From Prochlorothrix hollandica PCC 9006 = CALU 1027 (GTDB lineage: Bacteria; Cyanobacteriota; Cyanobacteriia; Prochlorotrichales; Prochlorotrichaceae), in assembly GCF_000332315.1 (NCBI RefSeq), contig NZ_KB235941.1, forward strand, positions 572,684 through 636,683: a stretch of DNA of 64,000 nt, in the 5' to 3' direction. Of the stretch, positions 25,401 through 34,465 are shown in pieces (the first letter of the stretch is position 1; each line of letters opens with the position of its first letter). The notes under the pieces were generated by a model. The model saw only the letters and a list, made by a program, of their open reading frames with translations, was not told the DNA's origin and made no database searches. A program made the position numbers and the translations under genes.

Positions 25401-28400
25401 CGGGACAGGATGGGGTGTACTTGTCTATGCCGGAAGGGATTCAGGTAACGGGAACGGGCAACATTACGATCGTGGGGCAAGGTTCTACCCTGGGCAGTGG
25501 TGTGGGAATCCTTGTATCGGGTACACCTATTTCGACAAATACAGGCGCGATCGACCTTACGGGAACAACGGGAACGATCGGTTCCCAGCAGTATGGGATT
25601 TACCAAAATAACGGCTCTCAAGTTACCTCCACATCGGGATCGATCGCTTATCTCGGTACTGCCTTAAGTGGATCAGGGGATAATGATGGAATCCGAGTAG
25701 AAGGAGTCGGAACACTCATTCGTTCCGGTGGCAATATTAACCTTACGGGAATCAGTCAGGCAACAGTAGGAGACTTTAATGATGGTATTTTGCTCCACCT
25801 CACTGCAGCGATCGAAACCACGGGTAGCGGATCTATTACCCTAGATGGCAGTTCTACTGGAGTGGGTGGAGCCGATCGCAGTATCGTCACCACTGGTGGT
25901 GGTACGGCTATTCGGGCAGTTAGTGGCGATATTAGCCTAATCGGTCGGGGAACTGGGGCAGGAGTGACGGGCATCTTCATGGATGGCACGACCCTGGGCG
26001 GTGCAACCGCAACTGGGGATATTAGTCTAGTGGCAGATACCCGGAATTTAGCGTCTACCATTCCCCAAAGTACCGGTAAATTAACGATCGCCCCCTACAC
26101 TCGTGGCACTGACTTTACGCCGAATTTTGGCACTATTCCCACTGGTTTCAGCAGCTTCACCATCGGCAGTGCCACCACCGGCACCGTTAACCTCACCAGT
26201 TCCGTCACCCTAGGAGTCCCGACTACCATCCTGGGAACGACGATCGCCCTGGCCAATGGCGTAGCCCTCAACACTGGCACCAACGATCTCACCCTCAACG
26301 CTAGCCAAAACATTCTCCTCAACCCCGGATCTAGCCTCACTGCCTCTAGCCTCAATCTCACCGCTGGCACGGGCATAGGAACCTCTGCCGCTCCCCTTCA
26401 GGTTTCCACTACTAACCTGACGGTCAAAAATACGGGCACGGGGGATCTCAGCCTGATCAATACCTCCTCCAACGCCACTACCCTCAACCAATTCACCGCT
26501 GCCGCCGGGAACCTGTTCTTTAGCCAAACCGGGGGCGGTGACCTGACAGTGGGTAACGTGGGCACGGGCAACGGCACCCTGGCCCTGACCAACACCAGCG
26601 GCGCGTTAACCCTAACTCAGCCCGTCACCCTAACGGGAGCCACCACCTTGGCAGGCACTAGCCTGACCCTGGGGGGAGCCATCAGCGGCAATCAGGATTT
26701 GGTTCTCAATAGCAGTGGCACGACGACCCTCAATGGGGCGATCGCGGTGGCCAGCCTCACCACCGATGCGGGGGGAACCACCCAAGTGGGGGCTAATATT
26801 ACCACCAGCGGCGATATGAGCCTCGGTGATGCCACCACCCTCGACACAAGCGGGGGATCCGTCCTCCTCAGTGGGGAAGACGGGATCACCGTTGGCAGCG
26901 TGGTTACCCTGGGCCAGCCCTTGACCCTAACCAGTGCTCAAGGCTTCATTCAAACGGGCACGATCGACACCAGTAGCCCCATCGGAGCCACCACCGGCAA
27001 CCTCAATCTCAGCGCTGCCACCAGCCTCAACACCCAGGCCATCACCAGCAGCGGATCCGTCACCTTGGCCGGTGGCACGGGGGTCACGGTGCCCAGCATC
27101 ACGGCCCTGGGTCAGCAGGTCACCATCAGTAGCCCCGGATCGATCGTCCTCACCAGCCTCAACACCACCGGAGCCACCACCGGCACCACCACCCTCAAAG
27201 CCGGGGGTGCCATCAGTGTCGGTAATCTCCTCAGTGGGGGCAGTGTTCTCTTGGCCAGTAATGGGGCGATTAACTTGGGTACGGTCAGCAGCAGTGGCCA
27301 GTCCCTGAGTCTGCGCAGTAACCAGAGCAGTATTAGCGCCAGTGTGGTCAATACCACCGGATCCCCTGGGGGCAGCGTGGGGATCACCGCCGCTGGGGGT
27401 GTCAGTCTGGGTAGCCTCCTCAGTGGCGGCAGTGTCTCTGTGGTGGGGAACCAAGGTGTTGGCATCAGCAGCCTCACGGCCTTGGGTCAATCCGTGGCTC
27501 TGACCAGTGGGGGGGGTTCCATTAGTGTGGGTGCGGTCAATAACCAAGGCTCCACAGCCACGGCCCTAGCCTTCCAGGCGGCGGGAACCTTGACCACGGG
27601 TAACGTCCTCACCAGTGGCCGGGTGGACTTTGGAGCCGGAGGTGACCTGGTGGTGGGCGACATCACCGCCCCTAGCCAGCCCTTGAACTTGACCAGTAAT
27701 AACGGCCAGATTATCGCCGGTAACCTCAGTACCCGCAGCACCACTGGGGGAGCCATTTTCGTCAATGCCTACAGCGCCATCACCACCCAAGGCATTGATG
27801 CCAGCGGCACCGTGGGCAATGGTGGCAATGTGACCCTGGATCCCATTGGGGATGTGCAGGTGGCCTTTATTAATGCCCAGGGGGGAGCGGCGGGGGTCGG
27901 GGGAGCGGTGGACATTACGGCGGGTCGGTTCTTCCGGGCGACGGGCACCTTTGTGGACAATAGTGGCGCGATCGCCAGTATTTCCACCTTGGGGAGCCTG
28001 GGGTCTGGGGGCATTATCCTCAACCATGGCGGGGGCACCACCACCACCTTCACCATCGGCAATGCCAGTCTGAACGGGACGGCGGGCATCCTCAATAGTG
28101 GCTTCAGTCGCCTCAATGTTGGGGAGTTCTACTTAGGGCGATACAGCGACAGTAATGTGAGTTTAGTGACGGAGGGGGTGCCCTTAGGGTCTCTCTCTGC
28201 GTTTTGCCTCACCAGTTGCACGAATCTACAGGGATTTAATTTTTATGATCTGATTTCGTCCCTCGATCGCTGGAATGACACCATTTTAGCGGGTTCTGGT
28301 TCAGCAGTTGGTTCCACTAGCGGGACAACAGGTTCTGGCGCTGTCACAGGTTCCAGCAGCAGTACAACTGCTGGTTCCAGCAGCGGGACAACGGGTTCTG

Positions 28401-31300
28401 GTTCAACAGTTGGTTCCACTAGCGGGACAACGGGTTCTGGCGCTGTCACAGGTTCCAGCAGCAGTACAACTGCTGGTTCCACTAGCGGGACAACGGGTTC
28501 TGGTTCAGTCGTTGGTTCCAGCAGCGGGACAACGGGTTCTGGTTCAGCAGTTGGTTCCACTAGCGGGACAACGGGTTCTGGCGCTGTCACAGGTTCCAGC
28601 AGCAGTACAACTGCTGGTTCCACCAGCGGGACAACGGGTTCTGGTTCAACAGTTGGTTCCACTAGCGGGACAACGGGTTCTGGCGCTGTCACAGGTTCCA
28701 ACAGCAGTACAACTGCTGGTTCCAGCAGCGGGACAACGGGTTCTGGTTCAACAGTTGGTTCCACTAGCGGGACAACGGGTTCTGGTGCTGTCACAGGTTC
28801 TAGCAGCAGTACAACTGCTGGTTCCACTAGCGGGACAACGGGTTCTGGTTCAGTAGTTGGTTCCACCAGCGGGACAACGGGTTCTGGCGCTGTCACAGGT
28901 TCCAGCAGCAGTACAACTGCTGGTTCCAGCAGCGGGACAGCGGGTTCTGGTTCAGCAGTTGGTTCCACTAGCGGGACAACAGGTTCTGGCGCTGTCACAG
29001 GTTCCAGCAGCAGTACAACTGCTGGTTCCAGCAGCGGGACAACAGGTTCTGGTTCAGTCGTTGGTTCCACCAGCGGGACAACAGGTTCTGGCGCTGTCAC
29101 AGGTTCCAGCAGCAGTACAACTGCTGGTTCCAGCAGCGGGACAGCGGGTTCTGGTTCAGCAGTTGGTTCCACTAGCGGGACAACAGGTTCTGGCGCTGTC
29201 ACAGGTTCCAGCAGCAGTACAACTGCTGGTTCCAGCAGCGGGACAACGGGTTCTGGTTCAACAGTTGGTTCCACTAGCGGGACAACGGGTTCTGGCGCTG
29301 TCACAGGTTCCAGCAGCAGTACAATTGCTGGTTCCACTAGCGGGACAACGGGTTCTGGTTCAGTCGTTGGTTCCAGCAGCGGGACAACGGGTTCTGGTTC
29401 AGCAGTTGGTTCCACTAGCGGGACAACGGGTTCTGGCGCTGTCACAGGTTCCAGCAGCAGTACAACTGCTGGTTCCAGCAGCGGGACAACAGGTTCTGGT
29501 TCAGTCGTTGGTTCCACCAGCGGGACAACAGGTTCTGGTTCAGTAGTTGGTTCCACCAGCGGGACAACAGGTTCTGGCGCTGTCACAGGTTCCAGCAGCA
29601 GTACAACTGCTGGTTCCAGCAGCGGGACAACGGGTTCTGGTTCAACAGTTGGTTCCACAAGCGGGACAACGGGTTCTGGCGCTGTCACAGGTTCCAGCAG
29701 CAGTACAACTGCTGGTTCCACTAGCGGAACAACTACAGGTTCCAATGGCGGGACAGCGGGTTCTGGAGACAGCGCAGGGTCTACGGCTGGATCTGGAACT
29801 GGGACAGCAGGTACCAGCAGTACCGTAGCCAGTGCCGACGTAGGCAGTGAGGCCACTGCAACTTCCATGGGTTCTGGTACTAAGGTCGCGATCGCCGTCG
29901 GTATAGCCGCAGCAGTCGTTGGCGCGGGAGCTGCCGTGGCCACTGGAGCCGCTGCCGCCGCTGCCGCTGCCGTAGGTGCCGCCGCCAGTAGTGCCGCCGG
30001 TGCCGCCGCCGGTGCCGCCAGTAGCATCAGCCAAGGATTAGCCAGCGCTAGCCAAACGATCGCCTCCGGGGTTCAAAGTCTATTCGCTGGGGGACAGGGT
30101 GCCGCCGGTGCTGGGTCAGCCCAAGCCGGAGGGAGTCAAGCTGCTGCTGCCGCCAGTCAAGCCGCTGCTGCCGGAACCAGTGCAGCGGGTGCTGGTCAAG
30201 CTGCCGCTACCAGTGTCGCCCCCTCAGCCACCGCAGCAAGTCAGGCGGCTAGTGCCAGCCAATCCGCCACCAGTGCAACCCAAGCCACCGCAGCCCAGGC
30301 CAGTAGCGCAGGGCAAACAGGGTCAGGGCAAAGCGCAGGGCAAGGGACGAGTAGCCAGTCCGGCAATAGCGGTGATGCCAGTAATGCCAATCAACAAAGC
30401 CAACAGCAAAATCAACAGCAAACGCAGCAACAACAGCCCACTAAAATGGACATTTCCGTTGCCGCCGAGATGGACATGGGGGCGATGGAATTCAGCCTCG
30501 ATCGCGCTGGTGCCGAAAGCCTGACCCTGCTGGATGTGGTGCTGAACGACAAACCAGACTTTAGCCAACTCGCCCAGGTAGCAACCACCGTCGTTACCCT
30601 GGCAGGTAGCCTAGACAACCCGATCGCCAGCCCTGAAACCGCTGCCGCCGACACCCCACCCCCCGGCATGACCCTCGGCGGCTTCTTCAACCTCAAAGAA
30701 CGCTTTGGACTCAACAAAACAGACGAAGGAACAGAGACCAACAGCGAGGAAACTGGGGATCAAGAAGACGGGGATCAAGAGGACAATCTGGTGGTGGCTC
30801 AACTGAAGGAACAGTTGAAAAACCAGTTGGCTGAGCAGACCGCAGGCATTCCCCCCATGCTGATGGACTCGGTTCTGATGGGGATTATTGAGAAAATTAG
30901 CGAAACCTTGGATCAGGTGTCCATTGCCCGCGATCTCCTGGCAAAAGTCTGGAGCGATTGCCAAGAACTGAAGGACTACCGCGATCGTGCCCTCAATGAT
31001 CCCGAAACCCTGCTGGTTATTCCCCTTGTGGATCACCAACTGGCCCTGGATCACACCTCCACGATCGAACCCCAAATCAAAAAGAAATCCGTCGGATCCT
31101 TTGAAATTCCCATGAATTTCAGCATTCAGCTCAACCGCACCTTAGTGGAGATTCAATATGGCCGTATTAAACGCATCCATGTCAATGCATCCCTAGGGAT
31201 GGGGAGCCTATCCTTGGGCGAAACACCTCTGATGGAAATTCCAGAAATGGCCGTGGAATTGGGCACCATTGACCTGGGAGAAGGGATTCCCATTGGTTAA
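22472..31300 (+). CDS. Giant filamentous-haemagglutinin (TpsA-type) surface protein
   Basis: 2942 residues. Signal peptide about 1-44 (hydrophobic LPFFQVSACVTLVTGLGLMAIPLAQAQ). Residues about 45-290 are the TPS secretion domain: GGTQSGQNLFHSFESFGL, ANILGRVSGGQASFIDGLMQ and NPAGLVLGPNASLDLGGSF are its signatures. A beta-helix of I-T-x-T-G/S-G and N-L-x-A-G-T-I repeats runs to about 1900 and closes with a cysteine pair CLTSC (about 1912-1916). About 1940-2430 is a 34-residue (102-bp) Ser/Gly/Thr repeat, about 14 copies. Then an Ala/Gly-rich hydrophobic segment (about 2468-2520), a Gln/Ala/Ser region, and a non-repetitive acidic/helical C-terminal domain (about 2660-2942). TpsA proteins are exported by a TpsB outer-membrane partner; none is encoded in this window. 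Upstream GGAG supports the ATG. Confidence 0.85.
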   Translation: MTRISSTDHQYLIPHCLLPFFQVSACVTLVTGLGLMAIPLAQAQPIVPAIDGTQTQVNVTGDRWDISGGTQSGQNLFHSFESFGLNSNQVANFIGSPDLANILGRVSGGQASFIDGLMQVSNSNANLYLMNPAGLVLGPNASLDLGGSFTATTATAIGFENGWFNASGSANYDLLVGSPNRFAFTESLGGAIVNEGNLAVDPGQSLTLLGGTVVNTGNLSAPGGVIQVRAVPGETMVRLEQAGMVLALDLEPLPQDGDLVATGINPLDLPALLTGGDLTHATALVVRPDGSVSLTSGEPGLILGAGDVAMAGSATVDQETLGDGGQIQVMGENHLEFLGSVSARGGDLGGDGGLIDLSGKETLNLVGDWFNRVDLAAPQGIAGTLLFDPNDITIQAGLVAAVAGSPTNANTLGAADISSFLNSTGSLVIATTGRGGSGDITLNPGAAISWTSANGLTLNADRRIVMTNASITSTNASITSTNASITLNAQNTGGGSALSLSGYDGAIDLRSSQISTTSGAIVLNANVDKSITGDFVGIVLGQSGTPTTITSDSGAITITGRGGDVGGDNDGVLVWQGEIRSATGDITLIGTGGTGGLGEGVNLYQSTVKSTGTGSNAANILIQGTDGPSALSVAYQAAGSGLSSLTSIDGDIEIQGTAIDSTSFGTLIAGVISITGSGQLTIDQAGVADIQISSDITATSGTINLQADRSITLNSGSSITSTSGNITLNANTAGTVTGNFAGILLNGSSLTSTTGAIAITGTGAKGPGNLNAGLHLVNTTVQSIGNSATKAGTVTLTGRGGSGGTSRLYGIELEGDATEISSYTGDIVLTGIGGAGTGTDNTGINLRDGSEIKSLGTGATNAATITLFGTAGTGSLYNDGVRIQNTNGIATPVLGISSIDGAINVTGNASGSGDSTGIVLAQGALIKSTNRAPIKLIGLGGTGANNGQRGVFGGGNAAIRSVHGDIDITGTAQGSGSGQDGVYLSMPEGIQVTGTGNITIVGQGSTLGSGVGILVSGTPISTNTGAIDLTGTTGTIGSQQYGIYQNNGSQVTSTSGSIAYLGTALSGSGDNDGIRVEGVGTLIRSGGNINLTGISQATVGDFNDGILLHLTAAIETTGSGSITLDGSSTGVGGADRSIVTTGGGTAIRAVSGDISLIGRGTGAGVTGIFMDGTTLGGATATGDISLVADTRNLASTIPQSTGKLTIAPYTRGTDFTPNFGTIPTGFSSFTIGSATTGTVNLTSSVTLGVPTTILGTTIALANGVALNTGTNDLTLNASQNILLNPGSSLTASSLNLTAGTGIGTSAAPLQVSTTNLTVKNTGTGDLSLINTSSNATTLNQFTAAAGNLFFSQTGGGDLTVGNVGTGNGTLALTNTSGALTLTQPVTLTGATTLAGTSLTLGGAISGNQDLVLNSSGTTTLNGAIAVASLTTDAGGTTQVGANITTSGDMSLGDATTLDTSGGSVLLSGEDGITVGSVVTLGQPLTLTSAQGFIQTGTIDTSSPIGATTGNLNLSAATSLNTQAITSSGSVTLAGGTGVTVPSITALGQQVTISSPGSIVLTSLNTTGATTGTTTLKAGGAISVGNLLSGGSVLLASNGAINLGTVSSSGQSLSLRSNQSSISASVVNTTGSPGGSVGITAAGGVSLGSLLSGGSVSVVGNQGVGISSLTALGQSVALTSGGGSISVGAVNNQGSTATALAFQAAGTLTTGNVLTSGRVDFGAGGDLVVGDITAPSQPLNLTSNNGQIIAGNLSTRSTTGGAIFVNAYSAITTQGIDASGTVGNGGNVTLDPIGDVQVAFINAQGGAAGVGGAVDITAGRFFRATGTFVDNSGAIASISTLGSLGSGGIILNHGGGTTTTFTIGNASLNGTAGILNSGFSRLNVGEFYLGRYSDSNVSLVTEGVPLGSLSAFCLTSCTNLQGFNFYDLISSLDRWNDTILAGSGSAVGSTSGTTGSGAVTGSSSSTTAGSSSGTTGSGSTVGSTSGTTGSGAVTGSSSSTTAGSTSGTTGSGSVVGSSSGTTGSGSAVGSTSGTTGSGAVTGSSSSTTAGSTSGTTGSGSTVGSTSGTTGSGAVTGSNSSTTAGSSSGTTGSGSTVGSTSGTTGSGAVTGSSSSTTAGSTSGTTGSGSVVGSTSGTTGSGAVTGSSSSTTAGSSSGTAGSGSAVGSTSGTTGSGAVTGSSSSTTAGSSSGTTGSGSVVGSTSGTTGSGAVTGSSSSTTAGSSSGTAGSGSAVGSTSGTTGSGAVTGSSSSTTAGSSSGTTGSGSTVGSTSGTTGSGAVTGSSSSTIAGSTSGTTGSGSVVGSSSGTTGSGSAVGSTSGTTGSGAVTGSSSSTTAGSSSGTTGSGSVVGSTSGTTGSGSVVGSTSGTTGSGAVTGSSSSTTAGSSSGTTGSGSTVGSTSGTTGSGAVTGSSSSTTAGSTSGTTTGSNGGTAGSGDSAGSTAGSGTGTAGTSSTVASADVGSEATATSMGSGTKVAIAVGIAAAVVGAGAAVATGAAAAAAAAVGAAASSAAGAAAGAASSISQGLASASQTIASGVQSLFAGGQGAAGAGSAQAGGSQAAAAASQAAAAGTSAAGAGQAAATSVAPSATAASQAASASQSATSATQATAAQASSAGQTGSGQSAGQGTSSQSGNSGDASNANQQSQQQNQQQTQQQQPTKMDISVAAEMDMGAMEFSLDRAGAESLTLLDVVLNDKPDFSQLAQVATTVVTLAGSLDNPIASPETAAADTPPPGMTLGGFFNLKERFGLNKTDEGTETNSEETGDQEDGDQEDNLVVAQLKEQLKNQLAEQTAGIPPMLMDSVLMGIIEKISETLDQVSIARDLLAKVWSDCQELKDYRDRALNDPETLLVIPLVDHQLALDHTSTIEPQIKKKSVGSFEIPMNFSIQLNRTLVEIQYGRIKRIHVNASLGMGSLSLGETPLMEIPEMAVELGTIDLGEGIPIG
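28290..29760 (+). repeat. 102-bp in-frame tandem repeat inside the giant adhesin
   Basis: About 14 copies of a 34-codon unit made of GSTSGTTGSGAVT, GSSSSTTA and GSSSGTTGSGS(T/A/V)V blocks, with some 39-bp partial insertions. DNA identity between units is very high (for example GGTTCCAGCAGCAGTACAACTGCTGG recurs almost unchanged), so the tract is prone to length change. All six frames stay open for long distances here because of the repeat, which creates spurious antisense frames. Confidence 0.95.
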
Positions 31301-31330
31301 GATGCCTTCGGGTTAAGATGCCTTCGGGGA
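31297..31330. repeat. 17-bp direct duplication covering both stop codons of a convergent pair
   Basis: GGTTAAGATGCCTTCGG is repeated back to back. The first copy carries the TAA of the giant adhesin gene; the second carries the reverse-strand TAA of the small membrane protein gene. The duplication therefore separates two 3' ends by 12 bp. Confidence 0.85.
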
Positions 31331-31807
31331 AGTCTCTGCTGATTTCCCCATGGCCAAGCCATCAATGAGCCAAGTTTTCTCCACCCGCACCAGATCCAAC
31401 GTCAAATCAATCATTTGACCGGTTTGCAGTTCCACCGTTAGATCCAAGGGACAGCGGCCCGCCTCCACCTCCACCAGGGGCAATTCCAGGCGTTTATATT
31501 GCCGTAGCCCCTGGGTTTTGACAAACTCCTTAAAGTCTTTGGCGGATAGTTCCCCTTGGAGTTCGGGAGTCAACATGCCATAGGCGGCTCCATAGTTACC
31601 GTTGACGATCGCCGCAAAAAAATTATTCAAGGCCGTGGTCATGCCCCGACTGCTCACCAAGACCCGCACCGCCACAATGATCCAAATCAACACCAGGGAA
31701 CCCAGCAAACTGACTAATACCGCCCCCAAGTAAAAAAGCAGGTGGGGCACTTCTTCCGCCAGGAACAGGGGGGCAAGGGGGAGGCTAATAACGGGATTGG
31801 GAGTCAT
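31313..31807 (-). CDS. Single-pass membrane protein with NTF2-like (DUF4864-type) domain
   Basis: 164 residues. Residues about 17-52 are strongly hydrophobic (LAEEVPHLLFYLGAVLVSLLGSLVLIWIIVAVRVLV), one or two helices. The remainder, TTALNNFFAAIVNGNYGAAYGMLTPELQGELSAKDFKEFVKTQGLRQYKRLE..., follows the helix-helix-helix-strand layout of NTF2/SnoaL-like domains such as DUF4864/DUF3887, where a small cone-shaped pocket faces the periplasm or cytoplasm. No catalytic residues are evident. It converges on the giant adhesin gene with only 12 bp between stops. Function unknown. Confidence 0.6.
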   Translation of the reverse strand: MTPNPVISLPLAPLFLAEEVPHLLFYLGAVLVSLLGSLVLIWIIVAVRVLVSSRGMTTALNNFFAAIVNGNYGAAYGMLTPELQGELSAKDFKEFVKTQGLRQYKRLELPLVEVEAGRCPLDLTVELQTGQMIDLTLDLVRVEKTWLIDGLAMGKSAETSPKAS

Positions 31808-31962
31808 GGTTTAAGACGAGACGGGGTTTCTTGGGGGCACAGTAGCAGAAATTCAACCCCTCTGCTACAGTGTTGCTGCATTCTTGCTGACCCTGGGACC
31901 GGTGGACGCTGTAGCCCCTTGCCCTGGGAACCCAATCCGTAAACCGGGGACAATAGACAACA

Positions 31963-33054
31963 ATGGCCACCCCTTCATCCACCCGCCTCGTTGCCGTTGA
32001 ATCGGCGGCCCTAGAATTACAAAACTGGTTTACCAGTCTTGAACCAGCCCCCAGTGCTTTAAGCCCCAGTGTTTTAAGCCCCAGTGACCCTGCCCCAGGG
32101 GTTTCTGCACCCGCGCCCAACGCCGCCAACCCATCCGCCGCCGCAACCGTATCCCCGCGCCCGGTTGCCTTGGGAACCCTGACCTCTGTCGCCCCCGGCT
32201 CGCCTCCAGTGGTCATTGCGCCCTCTGCCGTTGCCTCCCCGCCGCTGCCCCGGATCTCTCCCCTAGGCCGTGTTTGGGGCTGGTTGGCTCCGGTGTGGCC
32301 CGTGGGTTTGACCCTGGGCTGTGGGCTGGCATCCCTGGCGGGGGGCATGGCCTGGGCTGAATACCGCCCCCTAGGAACGATCCCCGCTGCCACCCAGGTT
32401 CCCGTGCTGGAGCAGGGGTTTAGGGCCGTGTCGGCGGGCTGGAATGCCCTAAAGGGGGGTTCTCTTGAGGGAATCGATCGCAATCCCGATCGCACCGGAA
32501 CCCTAGCCGCCAACCTCGACGAGACCGATCGCCAGCAACTGCAACAGGATTTGGCCCAATTGCAACAGGAAGCCCACCAGCTTTTAGATGAAGTGGTGGC
32601 CCTAGAACAACGTCTGGGGGTGGAACCCAGGGGCGGATCCCTAGATCTACGGCTGGAGTCCCTGCAACAGATCCTCAACCCCGATCTGGATCGCGATCGC
32701 AGCACCGCGACCCTGCGGGTCACCTTGCCCAGCGATGCCCTGTTTGGGGATGGGCAAGCCCAACTGCGGCCCGAAGCCTACCGGCTCCTGAGTACGGTGA
32801 TTAGCGATTTACGCCGCTACCCAGTAGCCCAGGTTACGATCGCCACCCACACCGACGACATTGGTGATGAGGCTGCTAACCGCTCCCTGTCGTTCCGCCA
32901 AAGCCGCAGCCTGTCCCAATACCTGGAAGATCGCCTAGGCAGCAGCTACCACTGGAATCCCCTGGGTTATGGGGAAGCTCAAGCCTTGGTGGACAACAGC
33001 ACCAACAGCAATCGCCAACGCAACCGCCGCATTGAAATCGAGATTAAACCATAA
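31963..33054 (+). CDS. OmpA/MotB-domain envelope protein
   Basis: 363 residues. A Pro/Ala/Ser-rich N-terminal region (about 25-105) is followed by one hydrophobic segment (GWLAPVWPVGLTLGCGLASLAGGMAWAEY, about 105-135), a helical region with heptads (LDETDRQQLQQDLAQLQQEAHQLLDEVVALEQRL, about 185-220), and a C-terminal OmpA-like peptidoglycan-binding domain (about 245-363): LPSDALFGDGQAQLRPEAYRLLSTVISDL, ATHTDDIGDEAANRSLSFRQSRSLSQYL, GYGEAQALVDNSTNSNRQRNRRIEIEI. The domain grips meso-DAP peptidoglycan; the layout suggests an inner-membrane anchor reaching the wall. It lies between the divergent NTF2-like gene and hpnH. Confidence 0.8.
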   Translation: MATPSSTRLVAVESAALELQNWFTSLEPAPSALSPSVLSPSDPAPGVSAPAPNAANPSAAATVSPRPVALGTLTSVAPGSPPVVIAPSAVASPPLPRISPLGRVWGWLAPVWPVGLTLGCGLASLAGGMAWAEYRPLGTIPAATQVPVLEQGFRAVSAGWNALKGGSLEGIDRNPDRTGTLAANLDETDRQQLQQDLAQLQQEAHQLLDEVVALEQRLGVEPRGGSLDLRLESLQQILNPDLDRDRSTATLRVTLPSDALFGDGQAQLRPEAYRLLSTVISDLRRYPVAQVTIATHTDDIGDEAANRSLSFRQSRSLSQYLEDRLGSSYHWNPLGYGEAQALVDNSTNSNRQRNRRIEIEIKP

Positions 33055-33081
33055 GGGAGAGTTTCACTCATATTGAGGAGT

Positions 33082-33273
33082 GTCGAGTACAACTCGACGA
33101 TCCCAGCCCTGGGAGAGCCGCCTTGTAGTCGGCTTCAGGAGTGTCGAGTACAACTCGACGATCCCAGCCCCCGATCCCAGCCCCCTGGGGGAGCCGCCTT
33201 GTAGTCGGCTTGAGGAGTGTCGAGTACAACTCGACGATCCCAGCCCCCTGGGAGAGCCGACTTGTAGTCGGCT
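33082..33273 (+). repeat. Family C paired-palindrome repeat, locus 4 (three units)
   Basis: GTCGAGTACAACTCGAC starts at 33082, 33143 and 33219, alternating with AGCCG(A/C)CTTGTAGTCGGCT; units are 61 and 76 bp, the longer one having a duplicated spacer. The first two copies have AGCCGCCT (one stem mismatch). Begins 27 bp after the OmpA-domain gene. Confidence 0.95.
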
Positions 33274-33429
33274 TCAGGCGGTCGTCAGGAGGGGGTGACC
33301 TGTTTTTTTGGAGAAGTCCATTAGAATAAGGACAGGAATTGTAGAGAATATTTACAATTAATCTTGCTGCCTTGGTTGCAGACGCGATCGCGATCGGTTC
33401 AATTGTGTTTTATTGGTGTGAGGAGTCCT

Positions 33430-34452
33430 ATGGCAATTCATTGGTTGCAAGCATTTGAAGTGGGCAAGTACCTGGTTTCCCAACGGTTATCCGGGCGCAA
33501 GCGCTTTCCCCTCGTTCTGATGCTAGAACCGCTGTTCCGCTGCAACTTGGCCTGTCCCGGTTGTGGCAAAATCCAGCACCCGACGGAAATCCTGAAGCAA
33601 AACCTCAGCCCTGAGGAGTGCTTTAAGGCTGCTGAAGAATGTGGCGCTCCGGTGGTTTCCATCCCTGGGGGTGAACCCCTTCTCCATCCCCAAATTGATG
33701 AAATCGTCACAGGCTTAGTGGCCCGCAAGAAATTTGTCTACCTGTGCAGCAACGCCATTCTCTTGGAAAAGAGCCTGCACAAATTCAAGCCTTCCCCCTA
33801 CCTCACCCTCAGCATCCACTTGGATGGTTTAGGGGAAAAGCATGATGAATGCGTCGATCGCAAGGGTGTGTTTGACACCGCCGTTAAAGCCATCAAAGCA
33901 GCCAAGGCCCAGGGGTTCCGGGTTACCACCAATACCACGGTGTTCGAGGGTACGGATCCCAAGGAAATGCAGGACTTCTTTGACTTCTCCACCAATGAGC
34001 TGAAGGTGGACGGCATGATGGTGTCCCCTGGCTATAGCTATGAGTGGGCACCGGACCAAGACCATTTCCTCAAGCGGGAACAAACCAGCGCCCTCTTCCG
34101 GGCGATTTTGGCTCCCTACCGCAACGGTAGCAAGAAGTGGAACTTCAACCACAGCCCCCTGTTCATGGACTTCCTCATGGGCCAGAAGGATTACGAGTGT
34201 ACGCCCTGGGGCAGCCCCAGCTATAACGTTCTCGGGTGGCAGAAGCCCTGTTATCTGCTCAATGAGGGCCATTACAAGTCCTTCCAGGAACTGCTGGATC
34301 AGACGGATTGGGATCAGTATGGCCGCAAGAGTGGCAAGCCCCAATGCCAAGATTGCATGGTTCACTGTGGTTTTGAACCGACGGCGGCGATGGATTCCAT
34401 GGAACCGGGCAACATCGGTCGATCGGTGGGTTCTCTGATCGGTATGTCTTAG
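33430..34452 (+). CDS. hpnH: Adenosyl-hopene transferase HpnH (radical SAM)
   Basis: 340 residues from the ATG at 33430, chosen because AGGAG lies 6 bp upstream (33420-33424) and the protein then begins as known HpnH proteins do ([20 protein letters not shown]). The radical-SAM [4Fe-4S] motif CNLACPGC uses Cys38, Cys42 and Cys45. [11 protein letters not shown] (SAM-binding GGE), [42 protein letters not shown] and the C-terminal [14 protein letters not shown] cysteines are all HpnH features. It joins a 5'-deoxyadenosyl radical to diploptene to give adenosylhopane, the first step of extended hopanoid (bacteriohopanetetrol) synthesis. Other hopanoid genes are not in the window. Confidence 0.92.
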   Translation: MAIHWLQAFEVGKYLVSQRLSGRKRFPLVLMLEPLFRCNLACPGCGKIQHPTEILKQNLSPEECFKAAEECGAPVVSIPGGEPLLHPQIDEIVTGLVARKKFVYLCSNAILLEKSLHKFKPSPYLTLSIHLDGLGEKHDECVDRKGVFDTAVKAIKAAKAQGFRVTTNTTVFEGTDPKEMQDFFDFSTNELKVDGMMVSPGYSYEWAPDQDHFLKREQTSALFRAILAPYRNGSKKWNFNHSPLFMDFLMGQKDYECTPWGSPSYNVLGWQKPCYLLNEGHYKSFQELLDQTDWDQYGRKSGKPQCQDCMVHCGFEPTAAMDSMEPGNIGRSVGSLIGMS

Positions 34453-34465
34453 GGCCACGGCAGTC

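Noticed and set aside
28243..30027. 594-codon open frame on the minus strand, encoding EPVVPLVEPT repeats
   Set aside because: It is the antisense of the Ser/Gly/Thr repeat tract of the giant adhesin; a repeat free of stops in one frame is open in others. No start signal or family.
31785..32723. 312-codon minus-strand frame opposite the OmpA-domain gene
   Set aside because: Arg/Ser-rich shadow of a well-supported plus-strand gene.
33338..33358. ATTGTA-N9-TACAAT upstream of hpnH as an NtcA site
   Set aside because: The GTA/TAC spacing is 9, not 8, and there is no -10 box about 22 bp downstream.
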